The translations under genes and the position numbers were made by a program. DNA of 64,000 nucleotides. It comes from Isochrysis galbana (taxonomy: Eukaryota; Haptophyta; Isochrysidales; Isochrysidaceae). Shown piece after piece: positions 29,990 through 42,367 of this stretch. Each line of letters begins with the position of its first letter. The first letter of the stretch is position 1. The notes below the pieces were generated by a model. The model was not told the DNA's origin. It made no database searches and saw nothing but the letters and a program-made list of their open reading frames with translations. The stretch covers positions 4,772,226 through 4,836,225 of the forward strand of contig CM030937.1 of assembly GCA_018136815.1 (NCBI GenBank), written 5' to 3'.

Positions 29990-30266
29990 GTGTGATCATG
30001 TGATCATGTGGTGGTGTCTTACCGGTAGAAATTGTAGTTTTGTAGAGCGTCTTGTTGGCTAGCATCCCTACGAGTAGCCACATGCTATGGGCTATGGACT
30101 ATGGAAGGAGCTCACAATTGAGCATGAGTCGGTTGTCCGAGAAAAACTCCATAATATTCTTAGCAACCGCACTCGCGGCGCATGAATCACTTCCTACACG
30201 TAGTATACTTTCTACACCCCCACTCCCCCGTCCCTAGATGGGAAAAACAGGGAAGGGGGGGAAAAT
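29990..30266. other. No gene seen
   Basis: Intervening sequence with no coding signal or repeat match that I recognise. Confidence 0.3.
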
Positions 30267-30913
30267 CTTCTTAAAAATTCCCGCTACATATGCGGCGTGA
30301 GAGGAGGCTAGCGTTCATGTGCCTCTTAGTCGTCGCCAGGGACAACAAACGCTGCTGAAGCACGAAATTGCCCGTGCACCATCTCCCAGTCATGCTCAAC
30401 GCTTCACCCAAGCGGGTCGTGCCATCAAAGGAGATGCTGATACGTTGTACTGCGGACTCTTTACGGAGCAACTCTAGCTCCCTCTCTGCGATCTGCGGAA
30501 TGTAAGTGCTGGAAAGATGAGAATGATCCGTGAGTGCACTGTCGCCCCCGCGCTCAAGGAGCTTTCGCAGGAACCGCAAGCGTTCGAGCGGGATGCCCGC
30601 ATGCAGCAATGCTTTAGTCTTTAGTCACGCGGTAGCGATAGCAGTGCACATCCACAGATATAGTGGCGCCGGCTTCATCTGTATTATTCTGGAAGTATTC
30701 GCCAAGTTCACCAACGAGGACATCGTCCTGTTCCTTGCGCAAATTGAACGCTTTTACTGCCTCGATGTGCGAGTTGTACTTGACGTGAGAGGCGATGGCG
30801 ATGGTGCTCTTGATGTTGGCCAGGGTTTTTCTGCATGCCCCACAAAACAGTGAGCCTGCAGACTGGCGGAAGGAGTTATTGGGGAATTCGCGAATGCGCT
30901 GCGCAACTGACAC
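30267..30913 (-). pseudogene. hAT-like transposase N-terminal fragment, frameshifted
   Basis: Two reverse-strand frames (30913-30614 and 30609-30271) join with a 1-nt shift near 30612. The first has a BED-like finger (LFCGACRKTL ... HVKYNSHIEAV). The second has the block RISISFDGTTRLGEALSMTG plus QQRLLSLATTKRHM, the start of the catalytic domain in a hAT-like family frequent in protists (FDGTTRLGEA with a following QRL). It is cut at 30267 in TTTTTAAGAAGATTTT. Confidence 0.7.
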
Positions 30914-31039
30914 CTTCGACTCTTTCGTTGCACGGGGGCCAGCCTTCCGACTGCGGACGCCCGCATAGGGTGATCAAGCCCACAACAAGCACGAAAGGAC
31001 GCGACGAACAGAGACAAGGGAAGACACCAAGCTCAAGCT

Positions 31040-31413
31040 CACAATGATGTACTCACAGGCGTCCCCATGAGATACAAACAAGGAAAACTCGAGTTGACAA
31101 TACGAACAAACAAACGAGAGAACACAACAATCACAAGTGAATGTGACCCTCTTGCCATCTCACTCACCCCGAAGAGTGTGCGCACTCAGCGGGTTAAACC
31201 AACGCGGTTTAAAGACAAGTCTCACTTGGGGCGCACATCCCTCCTGAGAAACTTACGGGTACACAATCACACTGTCGATGCCGCAGTTGGAGTGAAGGAG
31301 TGTGCGTGCAGTGCAGGAGCCTGCGTATTTTTCCCGATAACATGGGTGGTGTGCCCCACCACTTGATCAATTTTGGCTCTCAACTTGCAATCCCACGCGA
31401 GCACGATCAACAG
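31040..31413. other. No gene seen
   Basis: Sequence between the hAT fragment and the leader-bearing relic. No frame shows coding character. Confidence 0.3.
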
Positions 31414-31713
31414 TCACCTTGGCGGGCTACTGGCCGCCCAGCGCGCCCCGTTCACCGTGTCTTCACCTGCACCTGCAGTTCCTGCACTATCACCTTCACC
31501 TGCACCTTCACTGAAGAAAAAACTTCGGACCGGCACCTTCCCAGTTGGAAAAATTTTTATTGTGCGGGCGTGGCGCGCTGGCGCTCCTTCGCCCACCTGG
31601 TGGGGCGGGTCGTCCTTACGTGGTCGCTTCGGCGACAGGGGTGTGTCCATGAGTACGTTGTTCATCGCGGCTAGGGCGGCGGCGGCGAGGGAGGAAGGCG
31701 GCGCGCGCTCCAT
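31414..31713 (-). CDS. MERA-leader ORF (element relic)
   Basis: A 99-codon frame from the leader ATG: MERAPPSSLAAAAL, then MDTPLSPKRPRKDDPPHQ. The KRPR patch and the Q encoded by CAG followed by GTGGGC match the Gag leader and the 55594 copy. After that point the sequence is unrelated to either, so only the leader exon-like part is conserved. It is probably not a functional protein on its own. Confidence 0.5.
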   Translation of the reverse strand: MERAPPSSLAAAALAAMNNVLMDTPLSPKRPRKDDPPHQVGEGAPARHARTIKIFPTGKVPVRSFFFSEGAGEGDSAGTAGAGEDTVNGARWAASSPPR

Positions 31714-31717
31714 GACC

Positions 31718-31737
31718 CTATCGTTTGCTAACGATAG
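31718..31737 (-). promoter_or_regulatory. Leader hairpin
   Basis: CTATCGTT-AGCA-AACGATAG forms an 8-bp stem. The ATG begins 4 nt downstream at 31713. Confidence 0.75.
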
Positions 31738-32123
31738 TTGATACTAATCACCTTACAAGAGCTCTTAAAACAAATTCACGATATTCTTACCACAATCGCG
31801 GCGCTGGAGCGACCACTTACACGTAGCATACTTTTCACCCCCCCCCCCCCCATCAGGCGCCCTAACTCAAAGCGTGCGAGGCATTCTCAGTTTTGGAACA
31901 GAGGTAGTAATTTTGAATGATGGATGGTGGTGTAGTGGCCCTAGACGGACTGAGCCTTGCGGGCGGGCTATCTAGGGACCACATGAGGCTGTGGGGTGAA
32001 GGCATCTTGTCCGCGAGCGAAGCTCGAAGTTTGCGCGCCTGTCCACGAAGCACCAGTGCAGGCAACACGAGAGAGGGAGGAGAGACTCCGCACAGTGAAT
32101 AGAGACTCAGATTTCAGAAGCTG

Positions 32124-33209
32124 TCAAGAAGAAATGATGTATTGCTCCACAGCCGAGCGCTCCCAGCCACCTCGCACGATGCATGCCACATTAGACCATT
32201 TCCGCATCTCAAAGTGAGTGCGCCAACATAAACTGTTAAGAGGCACAAGTGATTTTATCAACGAGCCTGAGATCTGGTGGATCGGGTTTTTCCCTTCGGG
32301 GTTGAGATATTTTTGCGCCACAAGATGGCCCCTTCGAGAAACGTCATGCCTCATCCTTCGAGGGTTGGTCTCGTAGAAGCAATCATAGCCAAGATTGTCA
32401 AGCCAACGCACGGTAGCCTCGAGTGTGTGCCCTCCCCTCTTGGACCAGTATCCAATGCCATGATACTCAAACTCGAGTACCCGGACAACATGGGACTTGA
32501 GGGATGATATAGTACCCTCCAGCACCAGCGGATCGTAGCCTTCTGTGTCAATAACAAGCGAATCGACGTGTGTGAGGCGTTGTTGTTGGAATAGTACATC
32601 AAGTGTAGTCACAGGGACTTGGAGAGGCTGCTTACAACGATGGCGCATTTCGTTGTTGCACGAAGCTATTGACACTTGCTCACTTCCAATATTGCTTGCG
32701 CCGGAGACCATTGTGGAACCCGTGGTGTTTGAGGCGGCCGTTTCGTGCATGGTGAAGTAGTCCTGCACACCTAAATCCTGTGACACGGCATGCACGATCG
32801 CACGGTTCTTCGGATGCAGCTCTAGAAGATGGACGTGCACATCAGAATGCAGATTCACTCCTCTCCCTTGGCGGGCATGAAAGCCCTCCCCGCATGCGCC
32901 CTGCGGCATATACTTCAAGTATCCACTGTTCACACGCTCGGCGTAGCGCAGCACCGCGTCACGCCATCTCTGTCCCGACAAAGAAGGTAAAGCCCAGCGC
33001 TGAAGCGAGGTTTGGAGAACGTAGCCCTTGTTTGCGCCCACGTTGACGATGCGGATGGGGCCGGCCGGCGCCTGCTCGGCGAGCGCGTCGAGCCATGACT
33101 CGTCGGGGCAGTTGCTCGTATGTTGGAGAAGGTTCCAGATCTGCTCACTCACACACTGCGCACGCGCCGAGCCCAACGCCAAGCTGGCGAGCACGGCTTG
33201 GAGCAGCAT
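32124..33209 (-). CDS. Secreted or ER-Golgi FkbM-family methyltransferase
   Basis: 361 residues in one exon. Residues 1-18 (MLLQAVLASLALGSARAQ) are a signal peptide. The SAM-binding start is VNVGANKGY (55-63), followed by the acidic LLELHPKN (about 128-135). The FkbM (Methyltransf_21) signature continues with VPVTTLDVLF, SLVIDTEGYDPLVLEG (DTEG at 221-224) and VRVLEFEYHG. Family members O-methylate sugars and other small substrates, and the signal peptide points to a luminal or extracellular glycan substrate. Neighbours are repeats, so context is uninformative. The end near EQYIISS is a clean stop. This is one of the most convincing host genes here. Confidence 0.9.
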   Translation of the reverse strand: MLLQAVLASLALGSARAQCVSEQIWNLLQHTSNCPDESWLDALAEQAPAGPIRIVNVGANKGYVLQTSLQRWALPSLSGQRWRDAVLRYAERVNSGYLKYMPQGACGEGFHARQGRGVNLHSDVHVHLLELHPKNRAIVHAVSQDLGVQDYFTMHETAASNTTGSTMVSGASNIGSEQVSIASCNNEMRHRCKQPLQVPVTTLDVLFQQQRLTHVDSLVIDTEGYDPLVLEGTISSLKSHVVRVLEFEYHGIGYWSKRGGHTLEATVRWLDNLGYDCFYETNPRRMRHDVSRRGHLVAQKYLNPEGKNPIHQISGSLIKSLVPLNSLCWRTHFEMRKWSNVACIVRGGWERSAVEQYIISS

Positions 33210-33299
33210 CCTGTCTCTCCACGGTGTTCTTCACTCCTTTCTTTACTTTGCGACGAAATCTAGAGAAAAGTCGGCCTCCGCTCACTCTTTTCGTCTCCA

Positions 33300-35990
33300 G
33301 TTGTAGAGAGAGTGGGGGGGGGGAAGGGAGCGAGGAGGCGGAAGGAGGGGCCCTTCCTCCACGCAGCCTCTCTCTCCGCTTTTGAGGAGGACACCAGCAG
33401 GGAGCAGAGACAGAGAGAGAGAGGGGGAGAGAGTAGGGAGAGAGAGAGAGAGAAAGTACTCCTAGGGGGTGGTGTGGGGGAGGAGAGAGAGTGAGAGAGA
33501 GAGAGAAGAGAGACGAGAGGGAGCGCGCGGGGGGGAGGGGGAAAGAAGAGGGAGAAGGAAGAGAGAGAGAGAGAGAGTGAGAGCACAGCGTCGGCGAGGG
33601 CAGCAGCGGCTCGGACGCCCTCGACGATGGGCCAAAAAGGAGAGGGAGGGGTGAGAATGGCGAGTGTGGTGGTAGCTCGGGCGGCGGGAGTGGCTCGGGC
33701 GGCTTGGACGGCGCGGGCGGCGCAGGCAGCGGCGCCCCGGACACAGGCAGCCGCGGGCACAGCGGCGGCAAGCGCGGCGCCGAACCGGACAGCGGGATGG
33801 CTCGGGGGCGGTGGCTCGGCCGACAACGGCCTGGTCGGCGGTAGTGGCGCCGCCACTGCTGCGGCCGCCTCCCGAATCGCTTCCAGCGCGCGCCCCGCCA
33901 CCTCTTCGGCCACCGCAGGCACCGTCGTCCGGCCTCCAATCTCCTCGCGGCTGCCCGAGCAGCCCGCTGCGCCACGCGCCACCGCCCCACCGCCACTTAG
34001 CCCGCCGCTTCCACCGTCCCAGCAGTCGCCGTCGCCGCCCGCGTCGCTACCTCCACCGCACAGCTGCTCCACGTCCGAATCCGTGCCGTCTCAGCCTGCC
34101 ACGTGCGCGGCGGCTCTCCAAGCCGCCACCGCTGCCGCTGCCGCTGCCGTCCGCACAACTGTCGCCACCGTCGGAGCCGCTGTCGCCTGAGCCACTGCCG
34201 CTGCGCGCCGCCGGAGCCGCCGTTGCAGCCGCCGTCCGAACAGCTAACGCAGCTGCTTCCTTCGCCGCTGTCGTCGGGCTCGCCGCTCGCGTTTTCTCCG
34301 CGTTCGCCGCGAGGGCCGCCACTCGCGGCGGAGCCGCTACTCAAAACGCCATCACGACCGTCGCCGCAGGCGCGTCTCTCGCTCGTCCTCGGGCCGCCGC
34401 TCGGAGTGCTGTTGGCTCCGCCGCTTGGACCGCGACCGTTTGAGCCACCACACCGTCTACGCGGACTACATTGATAGCGGCAGTCCTGGCTCCGGCGACG
34501 ACGGTGCCAACAGCGGCGGCGGCGGCGCGGAAGGGCGGCGAGGCTCTGGCTGTATGTCGGGGCGGTCGGGGCAGCAGCGCAGTTTGCGACGGCATTGAGG
34601 CGGGAGAGGGGGTTCTAGGACCGACAGCAATGGCGGCGGTTTGGACGGAGGCGGCTCGAGCGGCTGCGGTGGCATCACGGGGGGCGGTGGCGGCGCATTG
34701 AGCGCTGGCGGTGCCGACAGGACGGTCCGTGCGGCCACAGCAGCGGCTCGGGCGGCCACGGCAGGGGGTCGGAGACCCGGACGACGGCAACGGCGGCAGC
34801 GCGATGGCCGCTGGCGATGGCCTCTGGTGACGGCCGCAGCGGATCCTCGGAGGGTGGCGGAGGTGGGTGGCAGGCAAGAGGCGGCGGCTGCGACTGCGGC
34901 TCGGGCGGACCGAGCAGTAGCGGTGGCGACCTGGGTGGTGGCGACGGCGGCTGACACAGCGGCGATAATAGCTTGGCTAGCAGCGACGGCGGCGGCTCCA
35001 GCGGTGGCGGCAGCATCACGGGGAGCGGCGGCGGAGGCCCAGGTGTGGACCGTGGCTTGAGCGAATGTGGCATGGACCGCAGCGGTAGCGGCTCGGACGG
35101 CCGCAGCGGCAACCCAGATGCTGATGGTGCCATCGGCGGCGACCCTCTTGGACAGCAGTGACAATGGCTCAAACGGCGGTGGCCCGGATGGCAGCGGCGG
35201 CGTGGACGGCAGCGGCTCGGATGGCGGCAGCTCGTGCAGCCGCGTCAGCGGCTCGGGCGGTGTCGATGTCGACCACGGCTCGGGCGGTCCGGGCGGCGGC
35301 GGTGGCGGCTTGGACGACGACGGTGGCTCAAGCGACGGTTGTCCGGATGGCGGTGGCCCGGAAGAAGCAGCGGCAGCTTGGACGGCGGCGGGTCGGACGG
35401 CGGCGGCTCGAGCAGTGGTTGCAGTGGCTCGGGCCGCCACGGCTCGTTCGGCGGCGACCATGGTGCGGGCGGCGGGAGCTCAGGTAGCAGCGAAGCGGCC
35501 AGCTTCGGCGATGACACTGGCATCACAGGAGGCGCTAGTGGCGGAGGAGGCATCAGGGGCTGCTCGAGCGCTGGTGGTGTGGGCCGCAGTGGCAGCAGCT
35601 TGGACAGCGGCGACGGTGCTACTGGCGACAGGAGCCACTCGGACGGCAGCGATGTTGGCTCAAACGACGGAGGCCTGGATGGTGGTTGCCCGGTCGGTGA
35701 CGGCGGCGGCTTGGACGGCGGCGGCTCGGACGGCGGCGGCTTAAGCAGCAGCGGCAATGGCTCGAGCGGCCGTAGCTCCTTCATCGCCGACCATGGCGCT
35801 TGCGGCAGCAGCTCGGGGCACTGCGGCTCGATCGGCGGCGACCGTGGCGCGGGCGCGGGCGGTTGCGGCATGGACGGTGGCGGCCGGATTGTCAGTGGAT
35901 GAGAGCTGGGCGGCGGCGGCAGCGACGCGGGCGTCGGTGTGAGCGCGACGCCAGTGAGCAGTGGGGCCGCCGCACCAGGTGCGTGCCAGG
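33300..35990. repeat. GA-rich stretch and GC-rich trinucleotide-periodic tract
   Basis: 33300-33600 is purine-rich with GAGAGA runs. 33600-35900 is a GGC/GGT/GCT triplet mosaic open in several frames on both strands (Gly/Ser/Ala in one direction, Pro/Ser in the other). 33590-33760 is an inverted copy of 15990-16195. No single frame stands out as a gene. Confidence 0.7.
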
Positions 35991-35999
35991 CGTAGCCGG

Positions 36000-36479
36000 C
36001 GTGCTGGTGCGAGGGAGTGTGGGAGGGTGCAGGCCAAGTGCACAGTGGCGATCACAGGGTTTGTGATTGCGACCATGGCGGTTGGCAGGCAAGTTGTAGG
36101 AGGTGTCGCAGATGTTGCACGTTCGGACCGGGGATGTGTTCTTGTGCAGCCCAGTGCACCAAATGTTGCAGCCAAGTGCAGTCGGATTCCCGGCACTCTT
36201 GGAGGGCATGCAGGGCGGAAAGGTGTTGTTGGGCCCAAAGTACGAACTGCTGTAGCTATTACCTTTGTGACGGTTGGCGGTTGGGCGACTTTAATGATGC
36301 GGCTCTGCTGACGACACGGGGCACAGGCCATGTATCGCGGTGGCGGCCATCGCGGCGTGATATAGCCAATGGTCGTGTGGTTGAGCTGTGTGGTGAGAGG
36401 CTGTGGCTGCTGTGTGTGATGGTGTGGAGGGGCTGTGGATGGTAGTAACATGTGAAGTACACACAGAAGGCAGGGCACA
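36000..36479. other. No gene seen
   Basis: Sequence continuing from the GC tract with fewer triplets and scattered GTG/CAC motifs. No supported frame. Confidence 0.3.
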
Positions 36480-36720
36480 GGGGGCATGGAGCGACACGGA
36501 CGGGGGAGACACGCGCGGTCGATGGCGAGACCGAGGGGCTTCGGTCTCGAGCGGCATGAGGACGGGCGGGACAAGCACGGAGAGCACAGGCAGACCGAAG
36601 GGGCACAGGAGCGCTTGAGCGATGTTGTTGAACGCAAGACGAGAACAAAGGAGAGGACACTCGCGGGGAAAAGTAAACACGGGAAAGGGAAACACGCGGG
36701 AAAAGAGAGGGATGAATAGG
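36480..36720 (+). repeat. Dispersed repeat also at 47950-48190 and inverted at 13290-13470
   Basis: Shared blocks include ATGAGGACGGGCGGGACAAG, GAGAGGACACTCGCGGGGAA and the end near GAGAGGGATGAA. Identity by eye is high over about 200 bp. Confidence 0.7.
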
Positions 36721-37129
36721 GCGGTCAAACAGGGCTTTTTAAGTACTAATATGGGCGGGGGTGACATTTTTTGACCATTTTCCAAAACCCACAACAAAAC
36801 TCCCAGGGGGGCCACCTGCCGCCACGAAAATCTTCGCCAGAAAATGGTGCGATTCTCCTCCCCCCTCGCCCCTCCCTTGCACACGCTCTGGGGCTCTACC
36901 GGTAAAGAACCGCGGCAACGATGGAGATAACGGCAGCCAGGCATACGAAATCGAGCCGTGCGCACCGCGCACCGCCGTCCATACACGCCAGCGGTTGCGG
37001 ACCTTGCGAATCATACGAGCGGGACGGACGGGTAACAACGACGAGCGGGGCGACCCTAGCCACGGCCGCCACTCCCTATCAATCGCGGCGACACTCGAAA
37101 CATTCGAAGGTTCGGAGCAGGAACTGGAA

Positions 37130-38347
37130 CTAGCCTGAGCCGCAAATATCGGCTCGATTGTAGGTCACGCGCCTGAGATAGAAGAGAGGCACTCTCGGGT
37201 ACGTCGGAAGGGTTATCCATTTTATGCCCTCTTGCGAGGAGCCTAACTCGTCCGCCTGTAGTCGGGGAGATCTATCCCATAGTATGGTTTGAACGTCAGA
37301 ATCTATGGCCTCCATGAACCACGCCGGAGGGTGGATAGGCCTTATTGGGTTTGAGATTGCATTTGACCATACAAATTTGCTTGCCCGTCACGGGGTCCTT
37401 TGCCCAACATCCGGGGATGTCATGGCTGGATGAGCACTGGACGATTTGACGCCCTTTCGTGCGGTTGTTTTTGCATTCGCCCGCCATGAATCGGCGGCAT
37501 GGTGCCGCCGCTCCAAGCCCCATCAGGGCCCTGAAATCCATAGCGTTGCTAGCGTCCCTTTGGCGCTTGCGCTGTTCCGCTTTCGCTTTATTTATCCTGC
37601 TCGCAGGTACATTGGCGAAAGCTCACCTGATTCTTGCGAAGGAAGGATATAGCCCACGGCTTATCGTAACCTTTACATCCCCCGGGGGTGCCGTGGATGG
37701 CTATTTCTCCTTCGGGGGTCACGCACTCGACCGAAGAACGGACGGCGTAGTAGTCCAAGTTGAAATTCTCTCCGTCGTCGAGAGTCACGTGGAAATTGCG
37801 GGGGAAGCGGTGTCCCAAGGCGGAGGTGTCCGTATAGACGTAGAAATGCCAAATCGGACGTTTGTTTGCCCGACTCAACTTTCGTGATCCCTTCTACCGT
37901 GGTTTTGGCGCGTTGCTGATTGCCCCGTAATACATGGAACCCTTCGCGCTCCAAAGCGCTAGCGAGATGCCGAGTCTTCGTCTTGTAGGCTTTTACGGGG
38001 TCGAAAATGCGGAAAACAATGTAGGTTGCCACCTCCTTCAAAGAGGACCGGACGGCGCTAGACTTGCGCGGAGCCGTGTCGGCTAGAGCGCCGTAAGTGA
38101 CAGCAAAGTCGTGCGAGACACCCGAAAGGGCAGCTTGAAGATTGTCGCCGTAGGCGGCTTTAAATTGGTCGTGTGCGTCCTCATCAACATAAAAAATCCA
38201 AGGACCTTTGCGCCCTTTATCCATCCCGTCTGGGGTGGCATCCAAGCCCTCAAGCTTGGAAAGAAGGTACTTCATGTAGGTCGCGACATCTTCGCTCTTG
38301 ATGTCCTTCTTGTCTTCAGCTAGCTGTGCTAGCTGAATGAAGAAGGG
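37130..38347 (-). pseudogene. LINE ORF1 (zinc-finger RNA-binding) and start of ORF2, truncated
   Basis: The reverse-strand ORF1 reads GPWIFYVDEDAHDQF, SLKEVATYIVFRIFDP, then after a frameshift near 37885 PIWHFYVYTDTSALGHRFPR, and after another CRRFMAGECKNN with cysteine clusters (CCCH-like, CWAKDPVTG, CMVKC) ending GGHRF at 37296. ORF2 starts inside the last codons of ORF1 (ATGGAGGCCATAGATTCTGA, an overlap arrangement) but soon stops at 37130. The block GPW...DVAAHIVV is shared with 56290-56520. This is the nucleic-acid-binding ORF of the LINE family whose ORF2 lies at 44511-47554 (inferred). Confidence 0.65.
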
Positions 38348-38369
38348 GCCTCCACCCCGCCTCCACCCC

Positions 38370-38861
38370 GCCTCCATCGTCTTTGCCGTTGTCGCCATCA
38401 CCGCCGCTGCCGTCACCGCCGCCGTCGCTACAACCACAGTTGCCACCGCCCTCGAGACCGCCCCATCCTTCACCTCCACCCTCCACCCTCGCCGCCGCCG
38501 CTGTCACAGCCGCCGTTGCTCCTTCGCCGTCTGCCCAACCGCCTCCACCATCTTCAGCTCAAGCACCGTCGCCTCCTTCTCCCTCGCCCTTACCCAGCTC
38601 CCTACCCGTCCATCTACGCCATCTCCTCCTTCGTTCTCTCCTCGCGTCTTGCCGCCTCCCTCGGCCCCTCCGCCGTCACCACCGCCACCCTCTCTCTCCT
38701 CTTCCTCCCTCGCCACCTTCCTTGACCGCGCCGCCCCCCGACGCCGCCCTGGCCTCGAATTATCGCCTCGTGCTCGCTACCCCGGTCCCTGTCCCCTCCC
38801 CCCCTCCCCTCCCCGCGCGCAGGCAAGCGCACCTCCTTCACTCGCCCTCTCCTTCACTGTG
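38370..38861. repeat. 0.5-kb GC-rich repeat, copy 2
   Basis: Near-identical to 29300-29797. Here it is fused between a LINE ORF1 fragment and a coiled-coil ORF. Confidence 0.85.
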
Positions 38862-39091
38862 TGAGCCACCTTGATGATCGCTTCGTACTTGATGCGCAGC
38901 GCCCTCTCACGATCCAACTGTTCCTGCAATGCCTCAACGTGAGCTTGGGCCTCTTGAAGGCTCGGCTCGTTTGCGTGCCGCGCCGCCTCGCCAGCGGCAA
39001 GTTGCTGAAAGGCCTCTTCGAATTTTTTCGCCTTCTCTTGCGCGAGCTTTGCGCGCCGCTTGTCTAGGTTGGCCTCGGCAAGGGTAGCCAT
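38862..39091 (-). CDS. Coiled-coil protein fragment
   Basis: From ATG 39091 the reverse frame gives a charged helical stretch (MATLAEANLDKRRAKLAQEK, KKFEEAFQQL, EALQEQLDRERALRIKYEAI) that predicts a coiled coil. It runs straight into the GC repeat at 38861, after which the frame is repeat-derived. It may be the N-terminus of a retroelement Gag or of a host gene truncated by the repeat. Confidence 0.45.
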
Positions 39092-39398
39092 TGCGAGGCC
39101 GACAGCCGGCGATCGGCCGACGCGGAACCTCCGCGTTTCTTATGGGGATTCGCCCGACATTCACTGCTTTGATTCCCTCACGCGCGCAATCCTCCCATTC
39201 TCCCAAAATAGACCTCCATGGGCCGGACAAGGCGGGGGAGTCACTCACCGACGCCATGGATTTTCGTGGGGTAGAGGGGGTTCGCGGGGGGGGGGGGGGG
39301 GAGGGGGGGCAGGTAAGGGGGGTCCCTGGGGAATCCTTGGACACCCAGGAGGGATGGAAAATAGTTGTTAAAAAGCGTGAGTGACCGGCCTAGAAGCT

Positions 39399-40086
39399 CT
39401 CCGGTATTGGCCAGCTTCGTGTGAAGCTGTGGTTTGAGAGCATGGCGGTAGACGGCGTCAAACCATCGATTGCTGGAGATATCCGGTCTCACAAGGGCTG
39501 TTCTTTGCTTGGCATCTTGCTCTATCTATGGCCCGGTGCCACGGACAAGTCTCTGAGTGAGAAGTCGAGTCCGACAGACATCATGGCGAGTCTGATCCCC
39601 CTGGAGTTCAAAATACGCTGGTGCACCTACAACAAGCAACACGCGCGGGCGTGGCGGCAGGAGCGGCCGGATTGGAAGAAGGACACGGTGGAACGGTCTA
39701 TGCTCAAAATGGGCAGTGTCCTGCGCTCACACCACTTTGACCTGTGGATTGCCGCCCGCGTGCGAAAGGCCCAACTGAAGCCGGAGTTGAGCGCGAAGCT
39801 TTTGTGGAACCCTCACTCTTCTTTGTTCGACGCCCAGCTATTTGGCACTCTCACTCTCACCCACAAACAATATTCATGGCTCAACAGGCACGGCTCTTTC
39901 TGCGACGTGCTGAACGCACAGAACGCCATGGATGAAGGCGCTCCGGGGTGGGACACGCACAGGAAGCGTCGGGAGCTGACGGACTTGCTTGTTGCAGGCT
40001 TCGGCAAAGCTTGGTATCCGCATTCAGTGGTAATTTTAATTTACTCCTACAGTATGGGTGCACCATTAACCCTAGTGTATCCCTAA
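39399..40086 (+). CDS. Hypothetical ORF, possibly element-derived
   Basis: An open frame of about 225 codons with natural-looking codon use up to LVAGFGKAW (about 40015). Conserved-looking blocks include WFESMAVDGVKP, GCSLLGILLYLWPG, IPLEFKIRWCTYNKQ and LLWNPHSSLFDAQLFGTLTL. No upstream ATG is convincing, so the 5' part is probably missing. I do not recognise the family. Its isolated setting among LINE and GC repeats suggests a truncated mobile-element ORF. Confidence 0.35.
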
Positions 40087-40089
40087 AAG

Positions 40090-41234
<1,145 letters not shown>

Positions 41235-42367
41235 ATGCTGGCTTTCACTGCCTTTGACGTCTCGCTGCTCGACGATGACCTCTCCTCGTCCGAGTCAGAG
41301 ACAGAGCCTGAGGAGCCGCGGCGGTACACGGACGAGACGCTTTCGCAGTGCCCGACAATGGAGGTGCGTCCACACCACTCGTCAACCGCAGCCCGCACCG
41401 GGAACCAACTGCCAACGCGCGAGTAATCGACAAGGGGAGGTGGGTGAGGAGCATCCAGGGAGCAGCAGGGTTTTTACCGGAAGGCCCGAGGCCAGGCGCG
41501 GTGCGGTGGGTGATCGACCCGCGCTGACTTGCGTACACCTTGTCCTTTTCGCAGATGCTGCCCAATTGGCAGCCAATTGGCCCCATATGCCGCAAGAACC
41601 GCGTCTCACTCTCCGTTTCGCTCGACGGGCCGCTGTTCGAGATGGAAGATGGGGTGAGCGGCTCGATCCTCTCAGCTAGCGCCAGCTCGCGACGCCGTCG
41701 ACGCCGAAAGCGTACTACCACGTCGGCAGGGACTAACCTCTCGGCTTCGTGCTCCTCACTGCCTTCATCCGTGTCGTCGGCCCTGTCCACCTCCGCTTCC
41801 ATGACCAACTCGTCTGGCCCGTCGTCACCTGCTTCTGCTTCCATAGCACAATCGCCGTCCCTCTCGGCTACTTCGCCAATTGAACATAGCTTTCTCTCTA
41901 GCTCACTAGAAGAGCTCTTCGCCGAACCTCTCCCCGTCGCATGCCGCAACCTGCCCGGGATTCGGCCTTCGCCTTTGGCTACCTCGAGTCCGATGCTTGG
42001 TGCCTCAACCATTTGTGTCAACCTCGGCACCGCTGCTGCTGCCACGGCCAAAGCTGCTGCAAGCGCAAGTGCCGTCGTCCAGCAGATAGATCCGGGCTTT
42101 GCCACTGGCATGCCTCAACGTTCCTCGTTTGGCACTTGCTCGAGGCCAAGCCGCGCAGAGCGCGGACGCTCCGGCCGACGCCATCGCCGCGATACGGTGT
42201 GTCACATAGCTGTCTTCCACCTTGCTCGGTCGTTCGCCTTGCCTGGCCAGAGCGGTCGCGAGCCGTGGCCTGGGTATCAGCCCTCCATTCCACCCATTCA
42301 CTCACCCAACCCATCATCGCCTTCCGTCATCATAGGGAGTCTCCATACGAGCCTTGCGTATTGTTGA
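41235..42367 (+). CDS. Hypothetical two-exon Ser-rich protein
   Basis: Exon 1 (41235-41363) encodes MLAFTAFDVSLLDDD then SSSESETEPEEPRR. The donor is GAG/GTGCGT. The intron 41364-41554 ends TTTTCGCAG, and exon 2 begins MLPNWQPIGPICRKNRVSLS in phase. The predicted protein is about 314 residues with an acidic N-terminus, a basic RRRRRRKR patch (possible NLS) and a long Ser-rich region. The last 100 residues look less protein-like, so another intron or earlier end is possible. No domain recognised. Confidence 0.5.

Noticed and set aside
33145-35740. Several 200-330 codon ORFs on both strands
   Set aside because: Same triplet-repeat artefact. Segments are inverted copies of the 15-16 kb tract.
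39241-39492. Reverse-strand ORF opposite the 39399 ORF
   Set aside because: The forward frame has more natural codon use over a longer span. The two cannot both be genes, and evidence for either is weak.
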